From Streptomyces tropicalis (GTDB lineage: Bacteria; Actinomycetota; Actinomycetes; Streptomycetales; Streptomycetaceae), in NCBI RefSeq assembly GCF_029269835.1, contig NZ_JARJBB010000008.1:62001-126000 (forward strand): a stretch of 64,000 nt of DNA. The letters are read 5' to 3'. Within the stretch, counting starts at the first letter, position 1, and every line of letters starts with the position of its first letter. The notes under the pieces were generated by a model. It did not search any database. It was not told where the DNA came from and saw only the letters and a program-made list of their open reading frames with translations. The position numbers and the translations under genes are program-made. Positions 24,423 to 34,031 of this stretch are shown piece by piece.

Positions 24423-25187
24423 ATGTCTGACGATTCGCGCCCCTCGCCCGCGGCAGACCCGCAGGCGTCCCCCGTCGCCGCCGTGATCCCGGCCGCCGGC
24501 CGTGGCGTACGCCTCGGCCCCGGCGCGCCCAAGGCCCTGCGCAGCCTGAACGGCACGCCGATGCTCGTCCACGCGGTGCGCGCGCTGGCCGCCTCCCGCG
24601 CCGTCTCCCTCGTGGTGGTCGTCGCCCCGTCCGACGGTGCCGGCGAGGTGAAGTCGATGCTGGACGCGCACGCGCTGCCCGAGCGGACCGACGTCCTCGT
24701 CGTCCCCGGCGGCGGGACGCGCCAGGAGTCCGTGCGGCTCGGCCTGGAGGCGCTGCCCCCCGGCCACGACGTCGTCCTCGTGCACGACGCGGCCCGCCCG
24801 CTGGTCCCGGTGGACACCGTCGACGCGGTCATCGAGGCCGTCCGCGGCGGGGCGGCCGCCGTGGTGCCCGCGCTGCCGCTCGCGGACACCGTCAAGCAGG
24901 TCGAGCCGGCCGGGGCGCCGGGAGCGCCGGAGCCCGTGGTCGCCACGCCGGACCGGTCGCGGCTGCGGGCCGTGCAGACCCCGCAGGGCTTCGACCGCGC
25001 CACGCTGGTGCGCGCGCACAAGACCGTCACCGGCGACGTCACCGACGACGCGAGCATGGTCGAGCAGCTAGGCGAGCGGGTGGTGGCCGTCCCCGGCCAC
25101 GAGGAGGCCTTCAAGGTCACCCGCCCGCTGGACCTGGTCCTCGCGGAGGCCGTGCTGGCCCGCCGGAGGCTGAACGATGGCTTCTGA
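24423..25187 (+). CDS. ispD: 2-C-methyl-D-erythritol 4-phosphate cytidylyltransferase
   Basis: Third step of the MEP isoprenoid pathway: transfers CMP from CTP to MEP. The 254 aa show the CTP-binding start 'VAAVIPAAGRGVRLGPGAPKAL', 'GGGTRQESVRLGLEAL', 'VLVHDAARPLV' and the C-terminal 'PGHEEAFKVTRPLDLVLAE'. The first ~17 residues are a non-conserved Pro/Ser extension. It overlaps ispF by 11 bp, so the two pathway enzymes are made together. Confidence 0.97.
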   Translation: MSDDSRPSPAADPQASPVAAVIPAAGRGVRLGPGAPKALRSLNGTPMLVHAVRALAASRAVSLVVVVAPSDGAGEVKSMLDAHALPERTDVLVVPGGGTRQESVRLGLEALPPGHDVVLVHDAARPLVPVDTVDAVIEAVRGGAAAVVPALPLADTVKQVEPAGAPGAPEPVVATPDRSRLRAVQTPQGFDRATLVRAHKTVTGDVTDDASMVEQLGERVVAVPGHEEAFKVTRPLDLVLAEAVLARRRLNDGF

Positions 25188-25689
25188 TCCCTCCGCGGGC
25201 CCCGCGCCGGCGCCGCTGCCCCAGGTCGGCATCGGCACCGACATCCACGCCTTCGAGGACGGCCGCGAGCTGTGGTGCGCCGGTCTGAAGTGGGAGGACG
25301 AGGGCCCGGGCCTCGCCGGGCACTCCGACGCGGACGTGGTCGCGCACGCCGCGTGCAACGCGCTGTTCTCCGCCGCCGGGCTCGGCGACCTCGGGCAGCA
25401 CTTCGGCACCGGGCGCCCCGAGTGGTCGGGCGCGTCCGGGGTCACGCTGCTGACCGAGGCCGCGCGGATCGTGCGCGCGGCCGGTTTCCGCATCGGCAAC
25501 GTCGCGGTGCAGGTCGTCGGCCCGCGGCCGAAGATCGGCAAGCGGCGCGACGAGGCCCAGCGGATCCTCTCCGAGGCGGCCGGCGCGCCGGTGTCCGTCT
25601 CCGGCGCCACCACGGACGGCCTCGGCTTCCCGGGCCGCGGGGAGGGACTGATGGCGGTGGCGACGGCACTCGTCGCCCGCCTCGGCTGA
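25177..25689 (+). CDS. ispF: 2-C-methyl-D-erythritol 2,4-cyclodiphosphate synthase
   Basis: Fifth step of the MEP pathway; homotrimer with a divalent metal at each interface. The 170 aa include the metal site 'GIGTDIHAF' (Asp and His), 'GHSDADVVAHAACNALFSAAGLGDLG' region and C-terminal 'SGATTDGLGFPGRGEGLMAVATAL'. The first ~16 residues are a variable Pro/Ala lead. It starts inside the end of ispD. A weak 7-bp GC hairpin (25690-25709) follows. Confidence 0.97.
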   Translation: MASDPSAGPAPAPLPQVGIGTDIHAFEDGRELWCAGLKWEDEGPGLAGHSDADVVAHAACNALFSAAGLGDLGQHFGTGRPEWSGASGVTLLTEAARIVRAAGFRIGNVAVQVVGPRPKIGKRRDEAQRILSEAAGAPVSVSGATTDGLGFPGRGEGLMAVATALVARLG

Positions 25690-25816
25690 GCCGCCCGGCC
25701 GGGGGCGGCGGTCCGGTTCGCCGTGCGGGGGGACGGAGGGCGTGCGAGGGTACACGCAGAGTCGTCGCCGACCCGCGTCCGACCGTGCCCCGTCCGACCG
25801 TGCCCCGGAGATGCCC

Positions 25817-26221
25817 ATGACCGCCGTCCTGTCCGACCGGCTCAAGGCCCTGCTCGACCGGCCCGTCTTCGTCGTGGTGGGAACCGTCCAGCCCGACGGC
25901 TCGGCACAGATGTCCCCGGTCTGGGTGAAGCGGGACGGCGACGACGTCCTGTTCTCCACGACCATGGACCGCCGCAAGAAGAGGAACCTCGACGCCGACC
26001 CGCGGGTCGGCGTCGTCGTGCTGGACCCGGACTCCCCCTACGAGTACGCCGAGATCCGCGGCACCGCCGAGACGACCACGCGGGGCGGCCGGGAGCTCAT
26101 CGACGAGCTGTCGGTGAAGTACACCGGCAAGAAGTACGCGGAGTTCAACCCGTCCTCCGCGCAGGACGCGGAGCGCGTGGTGGTGCGGGTCACCCCGCGC
26201 AGGGTCGTCGGGAGGCTGTGA
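25817..26221 (+). CDS. PPOX-class (split beta-barrel) F420/FMN-dependent oxidoreductase
   Basis: A 134-aa pyridoxamine-phosphate-oxidase-fold protein ('RPVFVVVGTVQPDGSAQMSPVWVKRDGDDVLFST', 'KKRNLDADPRVGVVVLDP', 'YAEIRGTAETT'), like mycobacterial Rv1155-type F420 enzymes. Members reduce F420-linked substrates or bind flavins; the substrate is unknown. GGAG six bases before the ATG at 25817 decides the start over an in-frame ATG at 25811. It lies between ispF and cysS but is probably a separate unit. Confidence 0.87.
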   Translation: MTAVLSDRLKALLDRPVFVVVGTVQPDGSAQMSPVWVKRDGDDVLFSTTMDRRKKRNLDADPRVGVVVLDPDSPYEYAEIRGTAETTTRGGRELIDELSVKYTGKKYAEFNPSSAQDAERVVVRVTPRRVVGRL

Positions 26222-26344
26222 GCGCCCCCGGCGCCCCCGTCGTCGCACCCGGCGCGCCCCCGCCGCACCGCCGGGCCCGGCGAAACGGCGTGCCGCTCCC
26301 GGAAGGGTCGTGAGGCACCCCCCGGCGCCCACTACTCTGGAGTG

Positions 26345-27745
26345 GTGACTATTCGCCTGTACGACACCAGCGCCCGGCAGATCCGTGACTTCACCCCGCT
26401 CGTGCCGGGCTGCGTCTCGATCTACCTGTGTGGCGCCACCGTGCAGGCGGCACCCCACATCGGGCACATCCGCTCGGGCCTCAACTTCGACATCCTGCGC
26501 CGCTGGTTCGCCCACCGCGGTTACGACGTCACGTTCATCAGGAACGTCACCGACATCGACGACAAGATCATCGCGAAGGCCGCGGAGCAGGGCCGCCCCT
26601 GGTGGGCGATCGGCTACGAGAACGAGCGTGCCTTCAACGACGGCTACGAGGCGCTGGGCTGCCTCCCGCCGACGTACGAGCCGCGGGCCACGGGCCACGT
26701 GCCCGAGATGATCGAGATGATGCAGGGCCTCATCGAGCGCGGCCACGCCTACGCCGCCGACGGCAACGTGTACTTCGACGTGCGCTCCCTGCCGTCGTAC
26801 CTGGAGCTGTCCCGGCAGGAGCTGGAGAACCTGCTCCAGCCGACCGGCGAGGGCGAGACCGGCAAGCGGGACCCGCGGGACTTCGCCCTGTGGAAGGCGG
26901 TCAAGCCGGGGGAGCCGAGCTGGCCCACGCCGTGGGGCCGGGGGCGTCCCGGGTGGCACCTGGAGTGCTCCGCGATGGCGCACAAGTACCTGGGCTCCGC
27001 CTTCGACATCCACGGCGGCGGCCTGGACCTGGTCTTCCCCCACCACGAGAACGAGATCGCCCAGGCCAAGGCCTACGGCGACGACTTCGCGCAGTACTGG
27101 CTGCACAACGCGTGGGTCACCATGGCCGGCGACAAGATGTCGAAGTCGCTGGGCAATTCGGTGCTGGTGTCGGAGATGGTCAAGCAGTGGCGCCCGATCG
27201 TCCTGCGCTACTACCTCGGCACGCCGCACTACCGCTCGATGATCGAGTACAGCGAGGAGTCGCTGCGCGAGGCGGAGTCGGCGTTCGCGCGGATCGAGGG
27301 CTTCGTGCAGCGGGTGGTGGAGCTGGCCGGGGGAGTGGTCGAGCCCGCCGCCGAGGTGCCGCCGGCCTTCGCCGAGGCGATGGACGACGACCTGGGCGTG
27401 CCGCAGGCGCTCGCGGTCGTGCACACCACCGTCCGGCAGGGCAACTCCGCCCTGGCCGCCGACGACAAGGAGGCGGCCGTGGCCCGGCTCGCCGAGGTGC
27501 GGGCCATGCTCGGCGTGCTCGGTCTGGACCCGCTGGATCCGCGGTGGGCCGGGGAGGGCGGGCGCGGCGAGGAGCTGCACGGCGTCGTCGACAGCCTGGT
27601 CCGCCTGGTGCTCGACCAGCGGGAGGGTGCCCGCGCCCGCAAGGACTGGGCGACCGCGGACGCCATCCGCGACCAGCTGTCCCAGTCCGGACTCGTCATC
27701 GAGGACAGCCCGCAGGGACCCCGCTGGAGCCTCGGCGCCCGCTGA
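26345..27745 (+). CDS. cysS: Cysteinyl-tRNA synthetase
   Basis: A 466-aa class I synthetase. Zinc-site Cys in 'YLCGATV', HIGH motif in 'APHIGHIRSGLNF', 'RNVTDIDDKII', 'GWHLECSAMAHKYLG', 'HHENEIAQAKA', and KMSKS in 'MAGDKMSKSLGNSV'; a C-terminal DALR helical region follows ('DLGVPQALAVVHTTVRQGN'). The length fits CysS, not the shorter MshC of mycothiol synthesis. The start is probably the second of two GTGs: TACTCT at 26333-26338 lies 6 nt before it, so the message looks leaderless; no ribosome site is present. Confidence 0.96.
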   Translation: MTIRLYDTSARQIRDFTPLVPGCVSIYLCGATVQAAPHIGHIRSGLNFDILRRWFAHRGYDVTFIRNVTDIDDKIIAKAAEQGRPWWAIGYENERAFNDGYEALGCLPPTYEPRATGHVPEMIEMMQGLIERGHAYAADGNVYFDVRSLPSYLELSRQELENLLQPTGEGETGKRDPRDFALWKAVKPGEPSWPTPWGRGRPGWHLECSAMAHKYLGSAFDIHGGGLDLVFPHHENEIAQAKAYGDDFAQYWLHNAWVTMAGDKMSKSLGNSVLVSEMVKQWRPIVLRYYLGTPHYRSMIEYSEESLREAESAFARIEGFVQRVVELAGGVVEPAAEVPPAFAEAMDDDLGVPQALAVVHTTVRQGNSALAADDKEAAVARLAEVRAMLGVLGLDPLDPRWAGEGGRGEELHGVVDSLVRLVLDQREGARARKDWATADAIRDQLSQSGLVIEDSPQGPRWSLGAR

Positions 27746-27935
27746 GCCCGGCGCGGTCACGAAGATCGGGTGTGCCCTCCGGCCCTCCGGACGGCACACT
27801 GCAAGGGCGCAGGGCACCGAAGCCCGGGCGACCCTCGCGATGCGCACGGCCCGCACAGGCCGTACGATCGAACGCTTCATGCGGACCGCACCACGCGGGC
27901 CGCTCCGTCACGCAGAGAGCAGAGACAGGTAGGTC

Positions 27936-28880
27936 ATGGCCGCGAACAACCGCCGCATGTCCGGCAAGAAGGGCGCGCAGGTCGGCAGTGGCGGCCAGCG
28001 ACGCCGGGGCCTGGAGGGCAAGGGACCGACGCCCCCCGCCGAGATGCGCAAGGGGCACGCCAAGCAGCGCGCCGCCCAGGCGAAGACCCGGCGCGCCCAG
28101 GTGCGCCCGGCGACGCAGCGCCGCGGGGGCGGACGGTCCTCGTCCGAGCTCGTCGTCGGCCGCAACCCGGTGGTGGAGGCGCTGCGCGAGGGCGTACCCG
28201 CCTCCACGCTCTACGTCCAGCAGTTCATCGACAACGACGAGCGGGTCCGCGAGGCGCTCCACCTCGCGGCCGAGCGCGGCGGCATCAACCTCATGGAGGC
28301 GCCGCGCCCCGAGCTGGACCGGATGACGAACGGGCTGAACCACCAGGGCCTCGTCCTCCAGGTCCCGCCCTACGAGTACGCGCACCCCGAGGACCTCGCG
28401 AGCGCCGCGTACGACGCGGGCGAGGACCCGCTGATCGTCGCCCTCGACGGGGTGACCGACCCGCGCAACCTGGGTGCCGTCGTCCGCTCGGTCTCCGCCT
28501 TCGGCGGCCACGGCGTCCTCGTTCCCGAGCGGCGTGCGGCCGGCATGACCGCCGGTGCCTGGAAGACCTCCGCCGGCACGGCCGCCCGGACGCCCGTCGC
28601 CCGTGCCACCAACCTGACGCGCGCCCTGGAGGCGTACAAGAAGGCGGGCATCACGGTGGTCGGTCTCGCGGCCGACGGCGAGGTCGAGCTGAGCGACCTC
28701 GAGGTGCTGGACGGTCCGGTCGCCATCGTGGTCGGATCCGAGGGCAAGGGCCTGTCCCGGCTCGTCGGCGAGACCTGCGACCTGCGGGTGCGGATCGCGA
28801 TGCCCGGTGGCGCGGAGTCCCTGAACGCCGGTGTCGCGGCGGGTGTCGTGCTCTACGAGGCGGCCCGCAGGCGCGCCTGA
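27936..28880 (+). CDS. rlmB: 23S rRNA (guanosine-2'-O-)-methyltransferase RlmB (SpoU family)
   Basis: A 314-aa knotted SPOUT methyltransferase. A basic Gly/Arg/Lys leader (1-65) is followed by the substrate-binding domain ('LVVGRNPVVEALREGVPASTLYV') and the trefoil-knot catalytic part: motif 1 'DGVTDPRNLGAVVRS', motif 2 'IVVGSEGKGLSRLV' and motif 3 'AMPGGAESLNAGVAAGVVLYE'. It modifies G2251-type positions in the 23S P loop. Streptomyces relatives of this family also include thiostrepton-resistance enzymes, but the flanking cysS supports RlmB. AGG lies 10 nt before the start. Confidence 0.95.
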   Translation: MAANNRRMSGKKGAQVGSGGQRRRGLEGKGPTPPAEMRKGHAKQRAAQAKTRRAQVRPATQRRGGGRSSSELVVGRNPVVEALREGVPASTLYVQQFIDNDERVREALHLAAERGGINLMEAPRPELDRMTNGLNHQGLVLQVPPYEYAHPEDLASAAYDAGEDPLIVALDGVTDPRNLGAVVRSVSAFGGHGVLVPERRAAGMTAGAWKTSAGTAARTPVARATNLTRALEAYKKAGITVVGLAADGEVELSDLEVLDGPVAIVVGSEGKGLSRLVGETCDLRVRIAMPGGAESLNAGVAAGVVLYEAARRRA

Positions 28881-28891
28881 ACCGGCCCGCA

Positions 28892-28915
28892 CCGGGCGCC
28901 CGAACGGGCGTCCGG
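28892..28915 (+). terminator. Hairpin after rlmB
   Basis: CCGGGCGCCCG (28892-28902) pairs with CGGGCGTCCGG (28905-28915) with one G-T pair. Confidence 0.5.
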
Positions 28916-29020
28916 GCGGTCCCCCGCCCGGGTAAATCCGGGCGAGCGGTACAACCTTGACGCGGTCCGGACAGATCCGGCGGGTCAAGACAGTGTCCTA
29001 ACTCCGCATCACTCGGTTAG

Positions 29021-30790
29021 ATGAGTGTGGACACCAGAACACCCCGCACACCCACGGGGGACCGTTCGTCGGGAATCGACGACGCTCCCGCGCTGAGCAT
29101 GGTGAAGGTGCCGAGCGATCCGGCGCAGATCATCGTCAACCACGCGAGTTTCCGCGTGCAGTTGGGCGTCGCCACGCGGCGCATCCAGTCCCCGCGCATC
29201 GCCCGGCACACGAGCGCCACCCAGGACCCCGGTCGCGTGCCCGTGACCGGCACGGTGCCCCGGCCCGGGTCGGCCGGCCACCGCCGCCCGGTCGTCTGGA
29301 GCGGCAGGTCCGCCCCGGACGACACCGGCGCCCACCGACTGCTGCAGGCCGTGCGGAGCGGAAGCGTCCGGCACGACGAGGACCGGACCGCCGAGGGCGG
29401 GGCCACGCGGGTCTTCCCGCGCGTCGGCCCCGGCGCGGGCTACGGACACGGCGGCCTGGGCCACGACGGCCTGGGCCACGACGGGTACGACGACCTGGAG
29501 CAGACCGTCGAGACCCCCGTCGTGGGCCCCCGGCGCGCCGGCGAGCCGCAGGTCACGCGGCTGCTGCCGCACATGCGGACCGTCGGCAGCGCCTACGACG
29601 AACCCGGCTACGGCGCGCCGTACGGGGATCCGGCGTACGGGGATCCCGTGTACGACACCCCCGGACACGGCCGGCCCGCCTACCCCGGCGACGGCTACGC
29701 GGACGACGGCTACGCCGGATACGACCCCCACGGGGCGGCGGAGGCGGACCGGCGTGCCGGGCGGCAGGGCGAGGACCCGGTGCGGCACGCCTACTTCCCG
29801 GGCCGCCGGATGAACCTCGGGGTGGTCCTGCTGCCCCTGCGGATCTTCCTCGGGTTCATCTCGATCTACGCCGGCATGGGCAAGATCTGCGACCCGCTGT
29901 ACTTCGACGGCGGCAAGCGCGGCTCCATGGTGAAGTGGCTCGACACCCTGCACCCCTGGGAAGCCGCCGAGCCGCTGCGGCAGTTCGCGCTCCACCACCC
30001 CGTCGGCTCCGGTCTGTGCATCGCCTTCCTCCAGGTCGTCGTCGGCGTGCTCACGGTGCTGGGCTGCTGGCAGCGGGTCGCCGCGGCCGTCGGCGCGCTG
30101 CTCTCCGCCGCGCTCATCGTCACCGTCAGCTGGAAGACCGTCCCGGTCTACGACGCGCCGGACATCATCTACCTGGCCGCCTGGTCCCCGCTGCTCATCG
30201 CCGGCGCCCCGGTCTACTCGGTCGACGGGCGGCTCGCCGCCTCGGCCTGGCGGCGGCTCGGCCCGCGCTCCGACATCTGGGAGCTGCGCCAGTTCGTGCT
30301 GCGCCGCGGTGCCCTGCTCACCGTCGTGGTCACCGGCCTCACCCTGCTCGTCGGCTCGCTGCTCGGCGGTGCGGTCCGGGAGGCCGGCCGCGTGGTGGTC
30401 CCCGGACCCGGCGAGTCCCCGCGCAACGAACTGCCGGGCTCCCCGCTCCCGCAGGCGCCCGGACAGCGGCACCGCAAGGCCCCGTCGGTCTCCACCGCGC
30501 CCACCCACGGCCGGTCCTCGGCGGGCCCCTCCGGCGGCCCCGCGGCCACGCCGGGCGCGGCCCGTGAGAGCGGCACCGCCACCGGCGGGACGCCCAGCCA
30601 GACCCAGGGCACGGGCCAGGTCCCGCCCCGCCGGTCGGCCCCGGTCGAGCAGCTCCCCAGCACCAGCGCCGGCCCGACCTCCGGAGGCTCGGCGACCGGC
30701 GGCACTGGTCCGGGCGGCGGTTCGGACACCGGTACCGGCGGCGGCTCCTCCTCGGGCCGCCCGGGCCTGGTGGGCGGCCTGCTGGGATAG
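29021..30790 (+). CDS. DoxX family membrane protein with long disordered ends
   Basis: A 589-aa protein in three parts: a hydrophilic N-terminal half (1-260) with repeated Tyr/Gly/Asp blocks (GLGHDGLGHDGYDD, YGDPAYGDPVYD), a DoxX domain at about 263-415 with four membrane helices ('LLPLRIFLGFISIYAGMGKI', 'IAFLQVVVGVLTVLGCW'), another membrane segment at about 427-447, and a Gly/Ser/Thr/Pro tail. DoxX proteins occur in thiosulfate:quinone oxidoreductases and in mycobacterial redox complexes. The role of the flanks is unknown. The start has no good ribosome site. A 20-bp terminator follows. Confidence 0.85.
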   Translation: MSVDTRTPRTPTGDRSSGIDDAPALSMVKVPSDPAQIIVNHASFRVQLGVATRRIQSPRIARHTSATQDPGRVPVTGTVPRPGSAGHRRPVVWSGRSAPDDTGAHRLLQAVRSGSVRHDEDRTAEGGATRVFPRVGPGAGYGHGGLGHDGLGHDGYDDLEQTVETPVVGPRRAGEPQVTRLLPHMRTVGSAYDEPGYGAPYGDPAYGDPVYDTPGHGRPAYPGDGYADDGYAGYDPHGAAEADRRAGRQGEDPVRHAYFPGRRMNLGVVLLPLRIFLGFISIYAGMGKICDPLYFDGGKRGSMVKWLDTLHPWEAAEPLRQFALHHPVGSGLCIAFLQVVVGVLTVLGCWQRVAAAVGALLSAALIVTVSWKTVPVYDAPDIIYLAAWSPLLIAGAPVYSVDGRLAASAWRRLGPRSDIWELRQFVLRRGALLTVVVTGLTLLVGSLLGGAVREAGRVVVPGPGESPRNELPGSPLPQAPGQRHRKAPSVSTAPTHGRSSAGPSGGPAATPGAARESGTATGGTPSQTQGTGQVPPRRSAPVEQLPSTSAGPTSGGSATGGTGPGGGSDTGTGGGSSSGRPGLVGGLLG

Positions 30791-30820
30791 CCGCTTCCCC
30801 GGCCGGAGCACGGCCCCGTA

Positions 30821-30864
30821 CGGCGAAGGGGTCCCGCACCGGGTGGTGCGGGACCCCTTCGCCG
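30821..30864. terminator. 20-bp perfect terminator hairpin
   Basis: 30821-30840 pairs with 30845-30864 around GGGT. It lies between the DoxX gene and the convergent nucleotidyltransferase gene. Confidence 0.9.
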
Positions 30865-30963
30865 CACGGGTGCGCCCGGGCGCCGCGGACCGTGTGCGGC
30901 GGGGCAGGGCGAGGTGGGGAGGAGAGGCGTCCGAGACGCGCTGCGTGCCGCCCCGGCGGCGTC

Positions 30964-31695
30964 TCAGCGCCCCAGCGCCTCCAGCTCCTTCGCGGCCTCG
31001 GAGAGGTCCTTCGCGGTGTCGATGGCGCGCCAGTAGGCGCCCTGCGGGATCGGGAAGCCGGACAGGCGGCGCTCGCGGGCCAGGCGCGGGAACGTGGTCC
31101 GCTCGTGGTCGCCGCGCTCGGGGAGCAGGGCGGCGAACTCGGAGGAGAAGACGTAGACGCCCGCGTTGATCTCGAACGTGGAGGGCGGGGCCTCGATGAA
31201 GTCGGTGATGTGGCCGAACCCGTCCGTCTTGACGGCGCCCCAGGGAAGCCGGGGGCGGGCCAGCGCGAGCGTGGCGACGGCGTCGCGCTCCGCGTGGAAG
31301 TCCGCCATGTCGCGCAGCGAGAAACGGGTCCAGATGTCCCCGTTGGTGGCGTACCAGGGCTGGTCCGGCCGCGGCAGGTGCGCGGCGGCGAACCGCAGGC
31401 CGCCGCCCCGGCCCAGCGGCTCCGTCTCCACGACGGTGGTGACGGTGACGGGCAGCTCCGTGACCTTCAGCCAGCCCTGCAGGACCTCGGCGAGGTGGCC
31501 GCAGGAGACCACCACGTCCGTCACGCCCTCCTCGGCGAGCCAGGCGATCTGGTGGCCGATGATCGGCGTGCCCGTGCCGGGGATCTCGACCATCGGCTTC
31601 GGCCGGTCGTCGGTGTACGGGCGCAGCCGCGATCCCTGGCCGCCGGCCAGGATGACGGCTTGAGTGGGGCGGGACGCCGCATTCGGATGGGTCAT
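30964..31695 (-). CDS. Sugar-phosphate nucleotidyltransferase
   Basis: A 243-aa NTP-transferase with the nucleotide loop 'ILAGGQGSRLRPYT' followed by 'RPKPMVEIPG', and 'ETEPLGRGGGLRFA', 'ATNGDIWTRF' (metal Asp) and 'INAGVYVFSSEF'. It activates a hexose-1-phosphate (mannose or glucose type) for glycan synthesis; the LbH hexapeptide domain of full GDP-mannose pyrophosphorylases is missing. TACAGT six bases before the ATG at 31695, without a ribosome site, suggests a leaderless mRNA. Confidence 0.9.
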   Translation of the reverse strand: MTHPNAASRPTQAVILAGGQGSRLRPYTDDRPKPMVEIPGTGTPIIGHQIAWLAEEGVTDVVVSCGHLAEVLQGWLKVTELPVTVTTVVETEPLGRGGGLRFAAAHLPRPDQPWYATNGDIWTRFSLRDMADFHAERDAVATLALARPRLPWGAVKTDGFGHITDFIEAPPSTFEINAGVYVFSSEFAALLPERGDHERTTFPRLARERRLSGFPIPQGAYWRAIDTAKDLSEAAKELEALGR

Positions 31696-31813
31696 GCCCG
31701 AACTGTACGTGGCGCCCCGCCCGCCGCTTTCGCCTGCGGCCGCTCCTTAATCAGTGGTTACCCACTTCCCACCCGGGATGTCCCCGGGCCGGGCGGCGGC
31801 CGCAGAGGCCCGG

Positions 31814-32272
31814 TCAGCCGCGTGCGGCGGACAGCACGCCGGAGGCGTACGAGGTGTCGCAGACCGGGCGGGCGAAGGACTGGGCGTGCGTGGGGCCGTA
31901 GATGCGGACCGCGGCACGGCCGAGGGCGCGGGCGATGGACGTGCAGTACCGGGCCAGCGAGGGACGGTCGTTCACGGCCTCCTGGAGGTGGGTGAGGGCG
32001 GTGCCCGGGTTCTTCTCCTGGAGCTCCGTCATCAGCCGGTCCCGCAGCACGTCCTCGGGGGCGTGGGCGCGGGTCTGGTGGGAGACCTCGGTGACGGTGG
32101 CGTCCGACGCGGTGAGCACCGAGCTCGAGGAGTTCCCCGACCAGTTGACTCGGGTGACCGCGAGGGTCCCGGAGAACACCAGGACGACGGGCAGGACGAG
32201 GGCGAGGGAGCGGCCGATCCGGCGGGCGGTGCCCCGGCCGCGTCGCGTCTGTTGCGTGGTGGAGTGCTTCAC
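31814..32272 (-). CDS. Membrane-anchored hypothetical protein
   Basis: A 152-aa protein with a basic N-terminus, one membrane segment at about 22-42 ('LALVLPVVLVFSGTLAV') and an extracytoplasmic helical domain with two Cys ('LARYCTSIARALG', 'RPVCDTSYAS') that could form a disulfide. I do not recognise a named family. TACCCT lies 7 nt upstream of the GTG at 32272, again pointing to a leaderless transcript. It lies between the nucleotidyltransferase and msiK genes on the same strand. Confidence 0.72.
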   Translation of the reverse strand: MKHSTTQQTRRGRGTARRIGRSLALVLPVVLVFSGTLAVTRVNWSGNSSSSVLTASDATVTEVSHQTRAHAPEDVLRDRLMTELQEKNPGTALTHLQEAVNDRPSLARYCTSIARALGRAAVRIYGPTHAQSFARPVCDTSYASGVLSAARG

Positions 32273-32413
32273 GCGAGTGAGGGTAGCGCCCGGTGATGAT
32301 GTGGCGACATTTAGTCACCTCTTCGAGGGATCGGGAAGCATCGTCGGCGGGGTGGGGCGTTGACGCACGCCACTCGAAATGTCCCGTGCGCCGGGGTATC
32401 GGGCGCGCACGGA

Positions 32414-32443
32414 CAGGGCCCCGCGGCGCTGCGCGGGGCCCTG
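32414..32443 (-). terminator. msiK terminator
   Basis: CAGGGCCCCGC (32414-32424) pairs with GCGGGGCCCTG (32433-32443), about 70 bp after the msiK stop in its reading direction. Confidence 0.75.
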
Positions 32444-32511
32444 ATCGTCAACCTGGGTGAATTGTGGGTGGTTGTCCCGGTGTTTCGGCCGGGCTCCGTC
32501 ACCCGGCGGCG

Positions 32512-33648
<1,137 letters not shown>

Positions 33649-33878
33649 GGTGAATGGGCCCCCTTCTACCGGCAGGAACGTGCCGGACGATCCGTTGTAG
33701 GAAGGTGGTGGGCCACGGCGGGTGCGTCCGCCGTGGTGAGGTCCACATGGGTGAACGGCACAGGACGCTACCCGGCGTCCGCCTCCCCTGTCAGTACCCG
33801 GAGGCCGGTGAACTTCGCCGAAATTCTCGACGGGGCGCGCAGACGGGGTGGGTACACTGCCTGGGCGCGTCCGTGCAC

Positions 33879-33956
33879 GCCTCCTTAGCTCAGCTGGTCC
33901 AGAGCGGCTGTCTTGTAAACAGCAGGTCGTCGGTTCGAATCCGACAGGGGGCTCCA
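33879..33956 (+). tRNA. tRNA-Thr (anticodon TGT)
   Basis: A full cloverleaf: acceptor GCCTCCT pairs with AGGGGGC (33945-33951, one G-T pair), the anticodon arm reads CTGTC-TTGTAAA-CAG with anticodon TGT, the T arm is GTCGGTTCGAATCCGAC, and CCA is encoded. It reads ACA codons. Its 3' nine bases are part of a 31-bp inverted repeat that runs into the downstream terminator. Confidence 0.95.
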
Positions 33957-34011
33957 CAGCGCCGAGGCCCCCGCACCGTCCGGTGCGGGGGCCTCGGCGC
34001 TGTGGAGCCCC
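33948..34011. terminator. 31-bp perfect hairpin overlapping the tRNA-Thr 3' end
   Basis: Bases 33948-33978 pair without mismatch with 33981-34011; the innermost part (GCACCGTCCGGTGC) forms the loop. The left arm begins inside the tRNA (last nine bases, including CCA). It lies between the tRNA and the convergent hydroxylase gene, so it can end transcription from both sides. Confidence 0.9.
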
Positions 34012-34031
34012 GGACGGGTGCCGGACGGGCC

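Noticed and set aside
26345..27745. Possibility that cysS is the mycothiol ligase MshC
   Set aside because: The protein is 466 aa with a full C-terminal DALR-type region; MshC is about 410 aa and the neighbourhood (ispF, rlmB) is that of cysS.
25442..27880. An 812-codon minus-strand frame over ispF, the PPOX gene and cysS
   Set aside because: It covers three well-supported plus-strand genes and has the composition of a reverse-complement shadow.
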